Assembly (NCBI GenBank): GCA_002372175.1
Contig: DFIS01000007.1
Coordinates: forward strand, 6,518-70,517
Origin: Solobacterium sp. UBA3691
GTDB lineage: Bacteria > Bacillota_I > Bacilli_A > Erysipelotrichales > Erysipelotrichaceae
Reading direction: 5' to 3'
DNA: 64,000 nucleotides
The notes under the pieces are model-generated. The model was not told the origin of the DNA, did not search any database, and saw only the letters and a list, made by a program, of their open reading frames with translations. Shown one piece after another: positions 1-9,400 of the stretch. Position 1 is the stretch's first letter; every line of letters begins with the position of its first letter. The translations under genes were made by a program, and so were the position numbers.

Positions 1-177
1 GTATCAAGCAGCGTATTCATCATAAGAAAAGGGGAAAGAGAAAGGGCTTTGAAGTAAGCTGTGCTTACGATACAGGTATGTACATATTCCGACTGCCCGC
101 AAAGTCATTTACAAGGAATATGCTGATACCGCCGCAGGCGCATGGATATGCTTTTCTCTTTCCCGTATATTCCAGGA

Positions 178-807
178 TTACAGATATTGATGTAATCGCT
201 TGGAAACGTATTCAGGTGTGTTCGGATAATGCTTTACGAAGTTAATGAACGCATAACCGTTCTTCTCTGCTTCCTCACGGCTCCAGCGGTATTCACGGTG
301 TGAAGTCGTGGTCTTTCCTACTAACATGATAAAGAGTTTCGGGGTATCGCCGCTGTATACAGCAATCGAGTAGTTCATGAATCTTCCGATACCGCCGATC
401 GTCTGCGGAGAGACATCTTCACGAACTGTATACTGCGGAAACTCTGCTGCCAGGATATCGAGGATCCGCTCCCGGCATGTCTTACCGTCTTCCGGTGCTT
501 CGAAGGCAGTCTCGCTGTATGCCGGTGTCTCTCTGCGGGATTCAGCTTTCATCTCTTCTGCAGTCTTTTTAAAGTCCTGTGCCTGTTCCTGAAGAGTGTC
601 TTTCAGTGAGTTCAGAAAAGCTGATGCTTTTTCTCTGTTTTCTTCACTGGCAGCTTCTTTTGCGGCTTCCTTGAGAGTCTCGGCACCTTCTTTGGCAGTT
701 TCTTTGAGAGAATTCAGGAAGGCAGAAGCTTTCTGCTTATTTTCTTCACTTGTGACTTCTTTCAGAGCTTCTTTGCCTTCTTTCAGCAACTTGTCAAACA
801 GTCCCAT
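178..807 (-). CDS. Hypothetical protein with helical repeats and a conserved C-terminal domain
   Basis: This 209-residue protein is not recognised as a named family. Residues 1-95 are charged, Lys/Glu/Ala-rich and helical, with two near-identical repeats (residues 20-37 and 54-71, core KASAFLNSLK) spaced 34 residues apart, which suggests a coiled coil or amphipathic bundle. Residues 105-209 look like a compact alpha/beta domain ending in a YPNTPEYVSKRL motif. There is no signal peptide, so it is probably cytoplasmic. The start follows an AGGAGGTG ribosome-binding site five bases upstream, and a TATGAT-like -10 lies at about 844-849 on the minus strand. It stands alone, opposite tRNA-Val. The open frame and ribosome-binding site make the gene secure; its function is unknown. 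Confidence 0.8.
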   Translation of the reverse strand: MGLFDKLLKEGKEALKEVTSEENKQKASAFLNSLKETAKEGAETLKEAAKEAASEENREKASAFLNSLKDTLQEQAQDFKKTAEEMKAESRRETPAYSETAFEAPEDGKTCRERILDILAAEFPQYTVREDVSPQTIGGIGRFMNYSIAVYSGDTPKLFIMLVGKTTTSHREYRWSREEAEKNGYAFINFVKHYPNTPEYVSKRLHQYL

Positions 808-934
808 CGCACACCTCCTGTGCAGATATTCATCTACACTTTAATCATAACGTAATTACACCGTAAAGAGAATCACTCCTGCAGAGACAAGTGTATGCGG
901 GAGAACATGTGATGATCATATGGCAGGAACCCTC

Positions 935-963
935 TTTTCAACTTTCCGGGTTTGTGGTAAACT
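935..963 (+). promoter_or_regulatory. Promoter of tRNA-Val
   Basis: A TTTTCA -35 box (935-940) and a TAAACT -10 box (958-963) are separated by 17 bases, with a TG one base before the -10. Transcription would start about 7 bases after the -10, just ahead of the tRNA. The boxes match the sigma-A consensus only partly, so the call rests mainly on position. Confidence 0.45.
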
Positions 964-975
964 AATAAAGCACAT

Positions 976-1051
976 GAGTGCTTAGCTCAGTTGGGAGAGC
1001 ACTTCCTTGACGTGGAAGGGGTCATGGGTTCGAGTCCCTTAGCGCTCACCA
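976..1051 (+). tRNA. tRNA-Val (GAC)
   Basis: The sequence folds into a complete cloverleaf: 7-bp acceptor stem (GAGTGCT with AGCGCTC, one G-T), D stem GCTC/GAGC, anticodon stem CTTCC/GGAAG holding loop TTGACGT, and a TTCGAGT T-loop. The anticodon is GAC (valine) and the 3' CCA is encoded. The T stem contains one T-T mismatch. It is the first feature upstream of the restriction-modification region. Confidence 0.95.
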
Positions 1052-1061
1052 TTGTACATGA

Positions 1062-1087
1062 AGCCGCAGAAATGCGGTTTTATTTTT
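1062..1087 (+). terminator. Terminator after tRNA-Val
   Basis: A 7-bp stem (AGCCGCA with TGCGGTT, one G-T pair) closed by a GAAA tetraloop is followed by a T-rich tail. It starts 11 bases after the tRNA, as expected for a rho-independent terminator. Confidence 0.75.
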
Positions 1088-1124
1088 GTGAATAACAGAT
1101 AGTCCTGTATTCTTCCGGAAATTC

Positions 1125-1258
1125 AATTTACTCATCACGGCGTTTAATTTACTCATTTTGGACAAAAATGAGTAAATTAAATTTTTGCAGTGTGATATAC
1201 TTTAATTACATCATATTTGTAGAAAATGAGTAAATTGATCTGGAAATGAGGTAATTGA
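1125..1258 (+). promoter_or_regulatory. Putative operator array upstream of fic-hsd operon
   Basis: A perfect 17-bp inverted repeat (1143-1159 with 1165-1181) has a 5-base centre and the core AATTTACTCATTTT. The same core recurs in part at 1125-1135 and as a full 14-base copy (AAAATGAGTAAATT) at 1223-1236. A weaker copy (AAATGAGGTAATTG) lies at 1244-1257, just before the Fic start codon. No T-run follows the palindrome, so it is more likely a protein-binding site than a terminator. The winged-helix end of the adjacent Fic protein is the obvious candidate ligand, which is inference. Confidence 0.6.
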
Positions 1259-2317
1259 ATGAGGGAGTTCAACTACAAAACTGAATATATAAAGCTTTTA
1301 ACACCGGATATTGTGAACATGCTGGCAGTGATCCATGAGTTCAAGGGTGAACAGACCTTGTTCCTGGAAGCGGAAAGTGATCTTCTTACGCAGCTTCTGG
1401 AGATTGCAAAGATCCAGAGTACCGAGGCTTCCAACCGTATTGAAGGCATCATAACAACAGATGAAAGACTGAAGCTCATTGTTCGTGAAAAGACCTTGCC
1501 AAAGACACGAAGCGAAAAAGAAATTGCCGGATATCGTGATGTATTAACAACAATCCATGAAAGCTACGATTACATCCCGCCCCGTTCTTCCATGATTCTT
1601 CAGCTGCACAGAGACTTGTACAAGTTCAGCGGCATGTCGATCGGAGGAAGCTTTAAAAACTCTGATAATATCATCGCAGAGAAACTGCCGGACGGAACAC
1701 AGCGGGTGCGTTTTCAGCCGGTCTCAGCCTGGGAAACCCCGGAGACAATGGACAGGCTGTGTGACGAATATGCACGGTCTGTAAATGATCCGGAGATGGA
1801 TCCGCTGCTTTTGATACCCATGTTTATCCTGGATTTCCTTTGTATACATCCGTTTAATGACGGAAACGGACGTATGAGCAGACTGCTGACATTGCTTCTT
1901 CTTTACAGATCCGGATACATTGTGGGCAAGTATATCAGTATTGAAAAGCTGATCACCGATTCAAAAGAAACATACTATGAAGCACTGCAGGCCAGTTCAT
2001 ACGAATGGCATGAAGGGACAAACGATTATCTTCCGTTTGTGCGTTATATGCTTGGCGTCATCGCTGCGGCATACCGTGAATTCAGCAACCGGGTAAAACT
2101 GCTGTCAACAGGTGGCTTCACGAAAGCAGAGCGTATCCGTGAGCTGATCAAAGAACACATCGGCAGGATCACAAAAGCCGAAATCATGGAATTGTGTCCG
2201 GATATTAGCCAGGCCACAATACAGAGGACTCTGTCAGAATTACTGGCGGATGGTGAAATTACCAAAATCGGCGGCGGCCGGTATACATCATACATATGGA
2301 ACGGAGAAGACAAATGA
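1259..2317 (+). CDS. Fic family protein (AMP-transferase) with C-terminal winged helix
   Basis: Fic enzymes usually transfer AMP from ATP to a hydroxyl side chain of a target protein. The 352-residue protein carries the full catalytic motif HPFNDGNGR (residues 197-205) with its essential His. It also has an N-terminal inhibitory helix motif SNRIEG (58-63, pattern S/T-x3-E-G/N), which makes it a self-inhibited class II Fic with an intact inhibitory Glu. Residues about 290-345 form a winged helix-turn-helix, suggesting DNA binding and possible autoregulation at the repeats just upstream. Its stop overlaps the hsdM start by 4 bases (ATGA), so it is translationally coupled to the type I restriction system. 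The target is unknown. Confidence 0.93.
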   Translation: MREFNYKTEYIKLLTPDIVNMLAVIHEFKGEQTLFLEAESDLLTQLLEIAKIQSTEASNRIEGIITTDERLKLIVREKTLPKTRSEKEIAGYRDVLTTIHESYDYIPPRSSMILQLHRDLYKFSGMSIGGSFKNSDNIIAEKLPDGTQRVRFQPVSAWETPETMDRLCDEYARSVNDPEMDPLLLIPMFILDFLCIHPFNDGNGRMSRLLTLLLLYRSGYIVGKYISIEKLITDSKETYYEALQASSYEWHEGTNDYLPFVRYMLGVIAAAYREFSNRVKLLSTGGFTKAERIRELIKEHIGRITKAEIMELCPDISQATIQRTLSELLADGEITKIGGGRYTSYIWNGEDK

Positions 2318-3816
2318 TTACTGGTGAACTGAAAAACAAAATTGATGGCTTATGGGATATATTCGCGGCAGGCGGATTGGTGAATCCTCTGGATGTGATC
2401 GAGCAGATCACATACCTGATGTTCATTCATGATCTGGATGATTCAGACAATCTTAGAGCTAAAGAAGCAGCAATGCTTGGCCTGCCATATAAGAGTATCT
2501 TTGCGAATGAGATACAGATCGGCGATCGGACTGTAGATGGCCAGCAGCTGAAATGGAGCGTATTCCATGACTTTCCTGCCGGCAAGATGTACAGCGTTGT
2601 ACAGGAATGGGTTTTCCCTTTTATCAAGAATCTCCACGGAGATAAAAACAGCGCGTATTCCAAATACATGGATGATGCAATCTTCAAACTGCCAACGCCG
2701 CTTCTTCTGTCAAAAGTGGTAGATTCTCTGGACGACATTTACACATTAATGAATGAATCTCAGTCGGCAGACGTACGCGGTGATACATACGAATATCTTC
2801 TTTCCAAGATATCCCAGTCCGGACGTAACGGGCAGTTCAGGACACCGAGACATATTATCCGTATGATGGTAGAACTGATGGATCCTAAAGCAGATGATGT
2901 TATATGTGATCCAGCATGCGGAACATCCGGCTTCCTTGTTACAGCAGCAGAATACCTCAAGGAAACAAGAAAGAACGAAATCTTCTTTAACAAGCAGAAG
3001 AAGGATCACTATATGAATCACATGTTCTTCGGGTATGACATGGATCGTACCATGCTCAGAATCGGAGCTATGAACATGATGACTCACGGAATAGAAAATC
3101 CTTATATCGAATACCGTGACAGTCTTTCGGATCAGAACCCGGACAAGGAAAAGTATTCATTGATCCTAGCAAATCCTCCGTTTAAAGGGAGCCTGGATTA
3201 TGACACAGTTTCAGCAGATCTGCTTAAAGTATGTAAAACAAAGAAAACAGAGCTTTTATTCCTGACACTGTTCCTGAGAATGTTAAAAACAGGCGGCAGA
3301 TGTGCATGTATTGTACCGGATGGTGTGTTGTTCGGATCCTCAACTGCACACAAAGCGATTCGTAAGACCATTGTTGATGAAAACCGTCTGGAAGCTGTCA
3401 TATCCATGCCTTCAGGAGTCTTCAAACCATACGCCGGTGTATCAACCGCAATCCTTGTCTTTACCAAAACAGGATACGGTGGTACAGATAACGTCTGGTT
3501 CTATGATATGCACGCTGATGGTTTCTCCCTTGATGACAAGAGAACACCTGTTGCGGAAAACGATATTCCGGATATTATTGCAAGATTTAAGAATATCGAA
3601 GCTGAAAAAGTTCATAAGAGAACAGAACAGTCGTTTATGGTTCCTAAGGATGAAATCATAAATAACGACTATGATCTTTCCATCAACAAATACAAGAAGA
3701 CAGAATATGTACCTGTTGAATACCCCAGCACAGTAGAAATCATGGCTGAACTGGATAAGATCGAACAGGAAATTAGTACTGAGATGAAAGCTCTCAGAGA
3801 CTTGTTAGGATTATAA
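2314..3816 (+). CDS. hsdM: Type I restriction-modification DNA methyltransferase subunit
   Basis: This is the M subunit, which methylates adenine N6 using S-adenosylmethionine and, with HsdS, forms the modification complex. The 500-residue protein has an N-terminal helical HsdM domain (about 5-130), the AdoMet-binding motif DPACGTSGF (199-207) and the catalytic NPPF motif (287-290). I chose the ATG at 2314, which overlaps the Fic stop codon and has GGAGAAG upstream, over an in-frame ATG at 2296 that has no better site. hsdS follows within a few bases. All key motifs are intact, so modification is probably functional. Confidence 0.96.
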   Translation: MITGELKNKIDGLWDIFAAGGLVNPLDVIEQITYLMFIHDLDDSDNLRAKEAAMLGLPYKSIFANEIQIGDRTVDGQQLKWSVFHDFPAGKMYSVVQEWVFPFIKNLHGDKNSAYSKYMDDAIFKLPTPLLLSKVVDSLDDIYTLMNESQSADVRGDTYEYLLSKISQSGRNGQFRTPRHIIRMMVELMDPKADDVICDPACGTSGFLVTAAEYLKETRKNEIFFNKQKKDHYMNHMFFGYDMDRTMLRIGAMNMMTHGIENPYIEYRDSLSDQNPDKEKYSLILANPPFKGSLDYDTVSADLLKVCKTKKTELLFLTLFLRMLKTGGRCACIVPDGVLFGSSTAHKAIRKTIVDENRLEAVISMPSGVFKPYAGVSTAILVFTKTGYGGTDNVWFYDMHADGFSLDDKRTPVAENDIPDIIARFKNIEAEKVHKRTEQSFMVPKDEIINNDYDLSINKYKKTEYVPVEYPSTVEIMAELDKIEQEISTEMKALRDLLGL

Positions 3817-3838
3817 ATTGAGATTTGTGGGGATGATT

Positions 3839-4984
3839 ATGGACTATAAGTTGGAGGATTTATTCGATCTTCAGATGGGAAAAACACCCGCGCGAAGCAA
3901 TCCTGATTACTGGAACTCAAACGATCATAAATGGATTTCAATCGGAGATCTATCACGATGTAAGAAATACATTGAAGATACTAAAGAATATATTTCAGAT
4001 AAAGCCGTTAAAGAGAGTGGAATCAGCATCATTCCTGCAGACACAGTGGTAATGAGTTTCAAACTATCGATAGGGAAAACAGCCATAGTACCTGAATCCA
4101 TGTATTCTAATGAGGCTATTATGTCTTTTCGAGATAAACATGTGGTGGATCTTTTGCCGGACTACATATACTACATGTTTTTGAGCAAAGATTGGGATGA
4201 TGGTACAAATAAAGCTGTGATGGGCAAAACCCTCAATAAAGCCACTCTTTCTAAGATTAAAGTTAAGATACACAGTATTGCGGAACAAAAAGAGATCGTT
4301 CAAATCCTAGATAAAGTGAACTCGATAATAGAGGCGCGTCAATCGGAACTTCAACAACTTGATGACCTCATCAAAGCCCGATTTGTCGAGATGTTTGGAG
4401 ATCCGGTAAGTAATCCATTTGAGTTACCAATAAAAAAACTGTCTGAACTTGGATCTCTGGATCGAGGAAGATCACAGCACAGGCCAAGAAACGCTCCGGA
4501 GTTGTTAGGCGGTCCGTATCCTTTAATCCAAACAGGAGAGGTTTCAGCAGCCGGATTGTATATTACTGAATATCATAGTACATATACTGAACTTGGCTTA
4601 AAACAAAGCAGAATGTGGAAAGCAGGTACGTTGTGTATCACAATCGCAGCCAATATAGCACAGACAGCAATAATGACTTTTGACGCGTGCTTTCCTGATA
4701 GCGTTGTTGGATTTGTTCCTTACAATGAAGTCAGTGCGTTATACATGCACTATTGGTTTGGTTTCTTCCAAAAGATACTTGAGGAGCAAGCACCCCAAGT
4801 TGCTCAGAAAAACATAAATCTAAAGATATTATCAGATTTGAACGTCGTTGTTCCTGAAAAAAAGGTACTAAACCAGTTTGAAGCGTTTGTTAAACAGGTC
4901 GACAAATCAAAAGTTGTCGTTCAGAAAGCTTTGGATGAGGCACAGGTCCTGTTTGACAGCCTGATGCAGCAGTATTTCGGGTGA
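3839..4984 (+). CDS. hsdS: Type I restriction system specificity subunit
   Basis: HsdS recognises the bipartite DNA target and directs HsdM and HsdR to it. The protein of about 381 residues shows the standard repeated layout: first target-recognition domain (about 1-145), a helical spacer rich in Gln/Leu (about 150-185), second target-recognition domain (about 200-335) and a closing helix. The start is placed at ATG 3839 because GTGGGG sits 6 bases upstream; a TTG at 3818 and an ATG at 3833 are in frame but less well placed. The two recognition halves differ, so the target should be asymmetric. The region is clearly A/T-rich. Confidence 0.93.
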   Translation: MDYKLEDLFDLQMGKTPARSNPDYWNSNDHKWISIGDLSRCKKYIEDTKEYISDKAVKESGISIIPADTVVMSFKLSIGKTAIVPESMYSNEAIMSFRDKHVVDLLPDYIYYMFLSKDWDDGTNKAVMGKTLNKATLSKIKVKIHSIAEQKEIVQILDKVNSIIEARQSELQQLDDLIKARFVEMFGDPVSNPFELPIKKLSELGSLDRGRSQHRPRNAPELLGGPYPLIQTGEVSAAGLYITEYHSTYTELGLKQSRMWKAGTLCITIAANIAQTAIMTFDACFPDSVVGFVPYNEVSALYMHYWFGFFQKILEEQAPQVAQKNINLKILSDLNVVVPEKKVLNQFEAFVKQVDKSKVVVQKALDEAQVLFDSLMQQYFG

Positions 4985-4992
4985 GGTCGTAT

Positions 4993-5604
4993 ATGGATAA
5001 ATATACAATAGAATTAGGTAAATACCAGGACTGCCTCTATGAGATAAAAAAACGAATTGAAGTAATTGGAGATCATATCAATAAAAAGACTACAGAGAAA
5101 TATTTGATTATCGAAGTCGAAACTGTCTGTTTACAGTTTAGGAAGATAATTGAGAAGATAATGCTCATGTCTTTGGTTGCTAATAAGAAGGCATATGCGG
5201 AGCAAAATGAAAAATACGCAAGGCATTATCACGCAAAACACATTATGAGGGATCTAGAGAGGATAAATCCCGATTTCTATCCTGTGCCGTTAATTCGAAT
5301 AAAAAAAGAAAATGACTATGACGAGTTGAAGACAATTGATGCAGGATATCTAATGAAAGACGAGTTGGTAAAGATTTATGAGACTTGTGGCGGGATGATG
5401 CATGCCCATAATCCGTTTTCAGCAAATAAGCCGATAGAAGATATACAAAAAGAATTCCCTGTTTGGTTGACAAAAATATGCCTACTTCTTAATCATCATC
5501 AAATTACACTTTTGGGAGGAAAACTAATGGTTGTCGCCTTGATGGAAAGGGCTGATAATGGTCTTCCGCAAGCAGTGATATTTGAAAAAGAAGAGGAGGA
5601 TTGA
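4993..5604 (+). CDS. Unknown protein inside the type I restriction operon
   Basis: This protein of about 203 residues is not assigned to a named family. It is largely helical in its first 80 residues and has a conserved-looking segment, CGGMMHAHNPF (about residues 131-141), followed by a short strand-rich tail ending in acidic residues. The His-x-His-Asn-Pro segment is reminiscent of HEPN-like nucleases, but I cannot place a convincing Rx4-6H motif, so that is only a suggestion. The start ATG is 5 bases after GAGGT and just after the hsdS stop (GTG 4981 is an in-frame alternative). It lies between hsdS and the hsdR genes on the same strand, so it is probably co-expressed with the system. Confidence 0.8.
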   Translation: MDKYTIELGKYQDCLYEIKKRIEVIGDHINKKTTEKYLIIEVETVCLQFRKIIEKIMLMSLVANKKAYAEQNEKYARHYHAKHIMRDLERINPDFYPVPLIRIKKENDYDELKTIDAGYLMKDELVKIYETCGGMMHAHNPFSANKPIEDIQKEFPVWLTKICLLLNHHQITLLGGKLMVVALMERADNGLPQAVIFEKEEED

Positions 5605-5612
5605 AAAAGCTT

Positions 5613-6346
5613 ATGAACGACTTTGACCTCTTCACAAAAGAACAAGATTTCGCACCATTTGCGGAGCCTGCTGCATCGGCTAAGCGCATCTGCCAGATCG
5701 ACCCTGCCGCCTGCGTGCTGAACTGCCGGACGGCGGATCACGAAGGAGCAGGCAGCGTTGTGCCTGGGGAATCTGTTCATCTTCTTGGATTTTGTTACCT
5801 ACTGCTACTCTGAAGATTATCAGGAAGGGACCTTTGATCGGTCCCTGCTGAAGCAGGATTCTTCTGCAGCTATTTCTATCATCAATACCGAGGCAGAGCT
5901 GAAGCTGGAAGAGCTTATGGCGGAAACCGCTGGATATTTCCGAATGCAAGACGCGCAAGCTCTATATTGACGCCATGCTGGAGGATGTCGGCTGGATCGA
6001 GGGAAAGAACTGGATCAACGAGTATGAGATTTCTGGTATGCCTAATAAGTCCGAGGTGGGTTATGCCGACTATGCGCTGATGGGCGACGATGGGCGGATC
6101 TTGGCTGTAATTGAGACCAAGCGTACCTGCGTGGATTTTGCCAAGGGCCGTCAGCAAGCCAAGCTGTACGCCGATCTGATTGAGAAGAAGCAAGGCCGCC
6201 GTCCGGTGGGATTCCTGACCAACGGCTTTGATACCCGCATCGTGGGCAATCAGTATCCGGAGCGTAAAGTCGCGACTTTCTATTCCAAGCGGGATTTGGA
6301 AAAGCTGTTCAATCTACAGAGCATCAGTCACAATGATTATGTTTAG
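5613..6346 (+). pseudogene. Degenerate hsdR 5' remnant (two deletions with frameshifts, truncated)
   Basis: Translated in pieces, this stretch matches the first third of the intact HsdR encoded just downstream. The first segment (DPAACVLNCR) breaks near 5735. Homology resumes in another frame at CLGNLF, about 70 residues later in the intact protein. A second break near 5925 loses about 20 residues before KPLDIS. The rest reads through the nuclease region, including the DGRILAVIETKR segment, and stops soon after LEKLFNLQ; the whole helicase part is missing. A good ribosome-binding site (AGGAGGA) and the start remain. Its codons are visibly richer in G/C at third positions than those of the intact hsdR, so it is a divergent allele rather than a recent duplicate. 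Confidence 0.85.
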
Positions 6347-6414
6347 ATGTTTTATTATATAGGTGTTATACATAGAAGTACTATCCGTGTTTCTCATCCT
6401 GGAGGAATGGCATT

Positions 6415-9400
6415 ATGACAAACTTTGACTTTCTGAAAAAAGAAGAACAGTTTTCTCCCTTTGCGGATGCTGCAATAGCGGCAGAAAAGATCTACAGCAT
6501 TGATCCTGATGCATGTGTTTTAAACTGCCGGCGATCGATGGAGTTTGCTGTGAAGTGGATGTATTCCGTAGATGGGGATCTGGAAATGCCATATCAGAAT
6601 ACTCTGAACAGTCTGATGAGTGAAGAAACATTCCGGGATATTGTTGGTGCTGATCTGTGGCGGAGAATGGATTTTATCCGGCGGATGGGAAACTACGCGG
6701 CACACAATTCTTCAAAAAAGATTACTGCGGATCGTGCTGAGCTGTGCTTGGAAAACCTGTTCTATTTTCTGGACTTTATAGCGTATTGTTACGGAACAGA
6801 TTATGAAGAGAATCATTTTGATCAAACTCTCATAGGGACGGAAGATACGCAGGCAATGCCTGTTATTACTGATGTCGATCTGGATAAACTGATTGCAGAG
6901 AATAAGGCTTTAAAGGAAGAGTTGACTGCTCGCCGTGAAGAACAGGCGCAGACCTATGTTCCTAAGCCCCTGGATCTCTCCGAATATAAGACAAGAAAAA
7001 TATATATTGATTCCATGCTGCTGGATGCTGGATGGGTTGAAGGCAAGAACTGGCTGAATGAAGTAGAACTGGATGGAATGCCTAATCCTTCGGGTGTTGG
7101 ATATGCAGATTATGTTTTGTATGGAGATGATGGAAGACCACTTGCTGTTATTGAGGCAAAACGGACATGTGTGGATGTTTCAAAAGGCCGTCAGCAGGCT
7201 AAATTGTATGCGGATCTGCTGGAAGAAAAATACCATCGGCGTCCGGTGATCTTCCTGACAAATGGCTTTGAAACACATATTACGGATAATCTGTATCCGG
7301 AAAGAAGATGTGCAGCTATATATTCAAAGCGTGATCTGGAAAAACTGTTTAATCTGCAGACAATGCGAACAAGTCTTGCACATGTAATGATTGATCAATC
7401 AATCGCCGGAAGATACTATCAGGAGAGTGCTATTAAAGCTGTCTGCGAGGCCTTTGATAAAAGAAATCGAAGAAAAGCTTTGCTCGTTATGGCAACCGGT
7501 TCCGGAAAAACCAGAACTGTCATAGAACTGTGTAATGTGCTTCTGCAGCATGGATGGGTTAAGAATATTCTCTTCCTTGCTGACAGGAATTCTCTTGTTA
7601 CACAGGCTAAACGCAGCTTTGTGAATCTTCTTCCTGATCTTTCTGTAACAAACCTTGTGGAAGAGAAAGATAATTACTCTGCTCACTGCGTTTTTTCGAC
7701 TTATCAGACAATGTATAACGTCATCGACTCTGTATCGGATGCTGAGGGAAAGCTGTTTACATGCGGACATTTTGATCTTGTGATCTGTGACGAAGCGCAT
7801 CGCTCCATTTATAACAAATATCAGGATATCTTTAACTACTTTGATGCTCCTCTTGTAGGACTTACAGCCACTCCAAAAGACGAAATCGACAAGAACACTT
7901 ATGAAGTTTTTGAACTTGAAAATGGTGTTCCTACATATGGTTATGAGCTGGCTCAGGCTGTAAAAGATGGTTACCTCGTTAATTTCGTATCTGTTGAGAC
8001 GACATTAAAGTTTATCCAGCAGGGAATTGTTTATGATGATCTCACCGACGAAGAAAAGAAAATCTATGAAGATACTTTTGAGGATGAGGAAGGTAACGTT
8101 CCGGATGCCATTAACTCTTCTGCATTGAATGAGTGGATCTTTAATGAAGATACGATCAAAGAAGTACTTCATATTCTGATGACAGAAGGCTTGAAAATCG
8201 ACTATGGCAACAAGATAGGAAAATCAATTATATTTGCGAAGAACCATACACACGCTGAAAAGATTCTTGAAATATTTAACAAAGAGTATCCGGATCTTCC
8301 GGGATATGCAAATGTGATCGATAACTACATCAAGTATGCACAGAGTGCTATTGATGAGTTTTCAGATCCAAAGAAACTGCCTCAGATTGCCATTTCAGTG
8401 GATATGCTCGATACAGGCATCGATGTTCCGGAGGTTTTGAATCTTGTCTTCTTTAAGAAGGTCATGAGTAAAGCCAAGTTCTGGCAGATGATCGGCAGAG
8501 GTACAAGACTGTGTCCCAATCTGATTGATGGCGCTGACAAAACAAAATTCTATATATTTGATTTCTGCGGGAACTTTGAATTTTTCCGTATGAATAAAGG
8601 TATGCCGACCGCAAACATGATCGCACTGCAAGGCGCAATCTTCCACTTGAAAGCACAGATCGCCTACAAGCTTCAGGATATTGCATACCAGACACCGGAT
8701 CTGATTGAATTCAGAAAGCAGCTGGTGGATGATATGGTGCGCCAGGTAAAGAAATTGAACAAAGAGAACTTCGCTGTGAAACAGCACCTGAAATATGTGG
8801 ACCTGTATTCCAATCCGGATAATTATAATGCACTGACTTATGAAGACACATTGTTGATGGCACAGGAGCTTGCGCCTTTGATCACACCTGAAAGAGAAGA
8901 ACCCAAGGCTCTGAGATTTGATGCGCTGATGTATGGTATTGAGCTTGCTTATCTGGCCGGGAAGAAATATAAAAGAGCCCGCAATGATCTGATGAAGAAA
9001 GTTAATGCAATCGCCAGCGTTGCAAATATACCTGAGATCATGGCTCAATCGGACCTGATCAATCAGATTCTTCATACGGATTATGTCGATAATGCAGGCA
9101 TAAATGAATTCGAGAATATACGTGAGAATTTACGTGATCTGATCAAATATATCCCGATCGTCAAGATAAGATATGATACTGATTTCACTGACGAGATCTT
9201 ATCCATGGAGTGGAAAGAGTCAGAACTGGAAAATGATGATCTGAAAAATTATAAAGCCAAAGCTGAATTCTATGTCCGACAGCATCAGGATATGGCAGTA
9301 ATATCAAAATTGAAGAGTAATATTCCGCTGACAGAAACAGATGTCGAAATGCTTGAAGATATCATGTGGAACGAGCTTGGTACAAAACAGGAGTATGAAG

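Noticed and set aside
3..245. Open plus-strand frame from the window start, about 80 codons
   Set aside because: It has no start inside the window, runs convergently into the well-supported 178-807 gene, and its translation resembles nothing I recognise. A true 3' gene end is possible but unsupported. A small GTAAGC/GCTTAC inverted repeat at 54-68 is too short to interpret.
1143..1181. Palindrome upstream of fic as a terminator or CRISPR repeat
   Set aside because: There is no T-run or upstream gene to terminate, and the copies lack the regular spacing of a CRISPR array, so an operator is more likely. No CRISPR array was seen elsewhere in the window.
5601..6346. Separate small genes at 5601-5813, 5758-5970 and 5975-6346
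   Set aside because: Together they align in order with one HsdR N-terminal region, so they are pieces of a broken gene.
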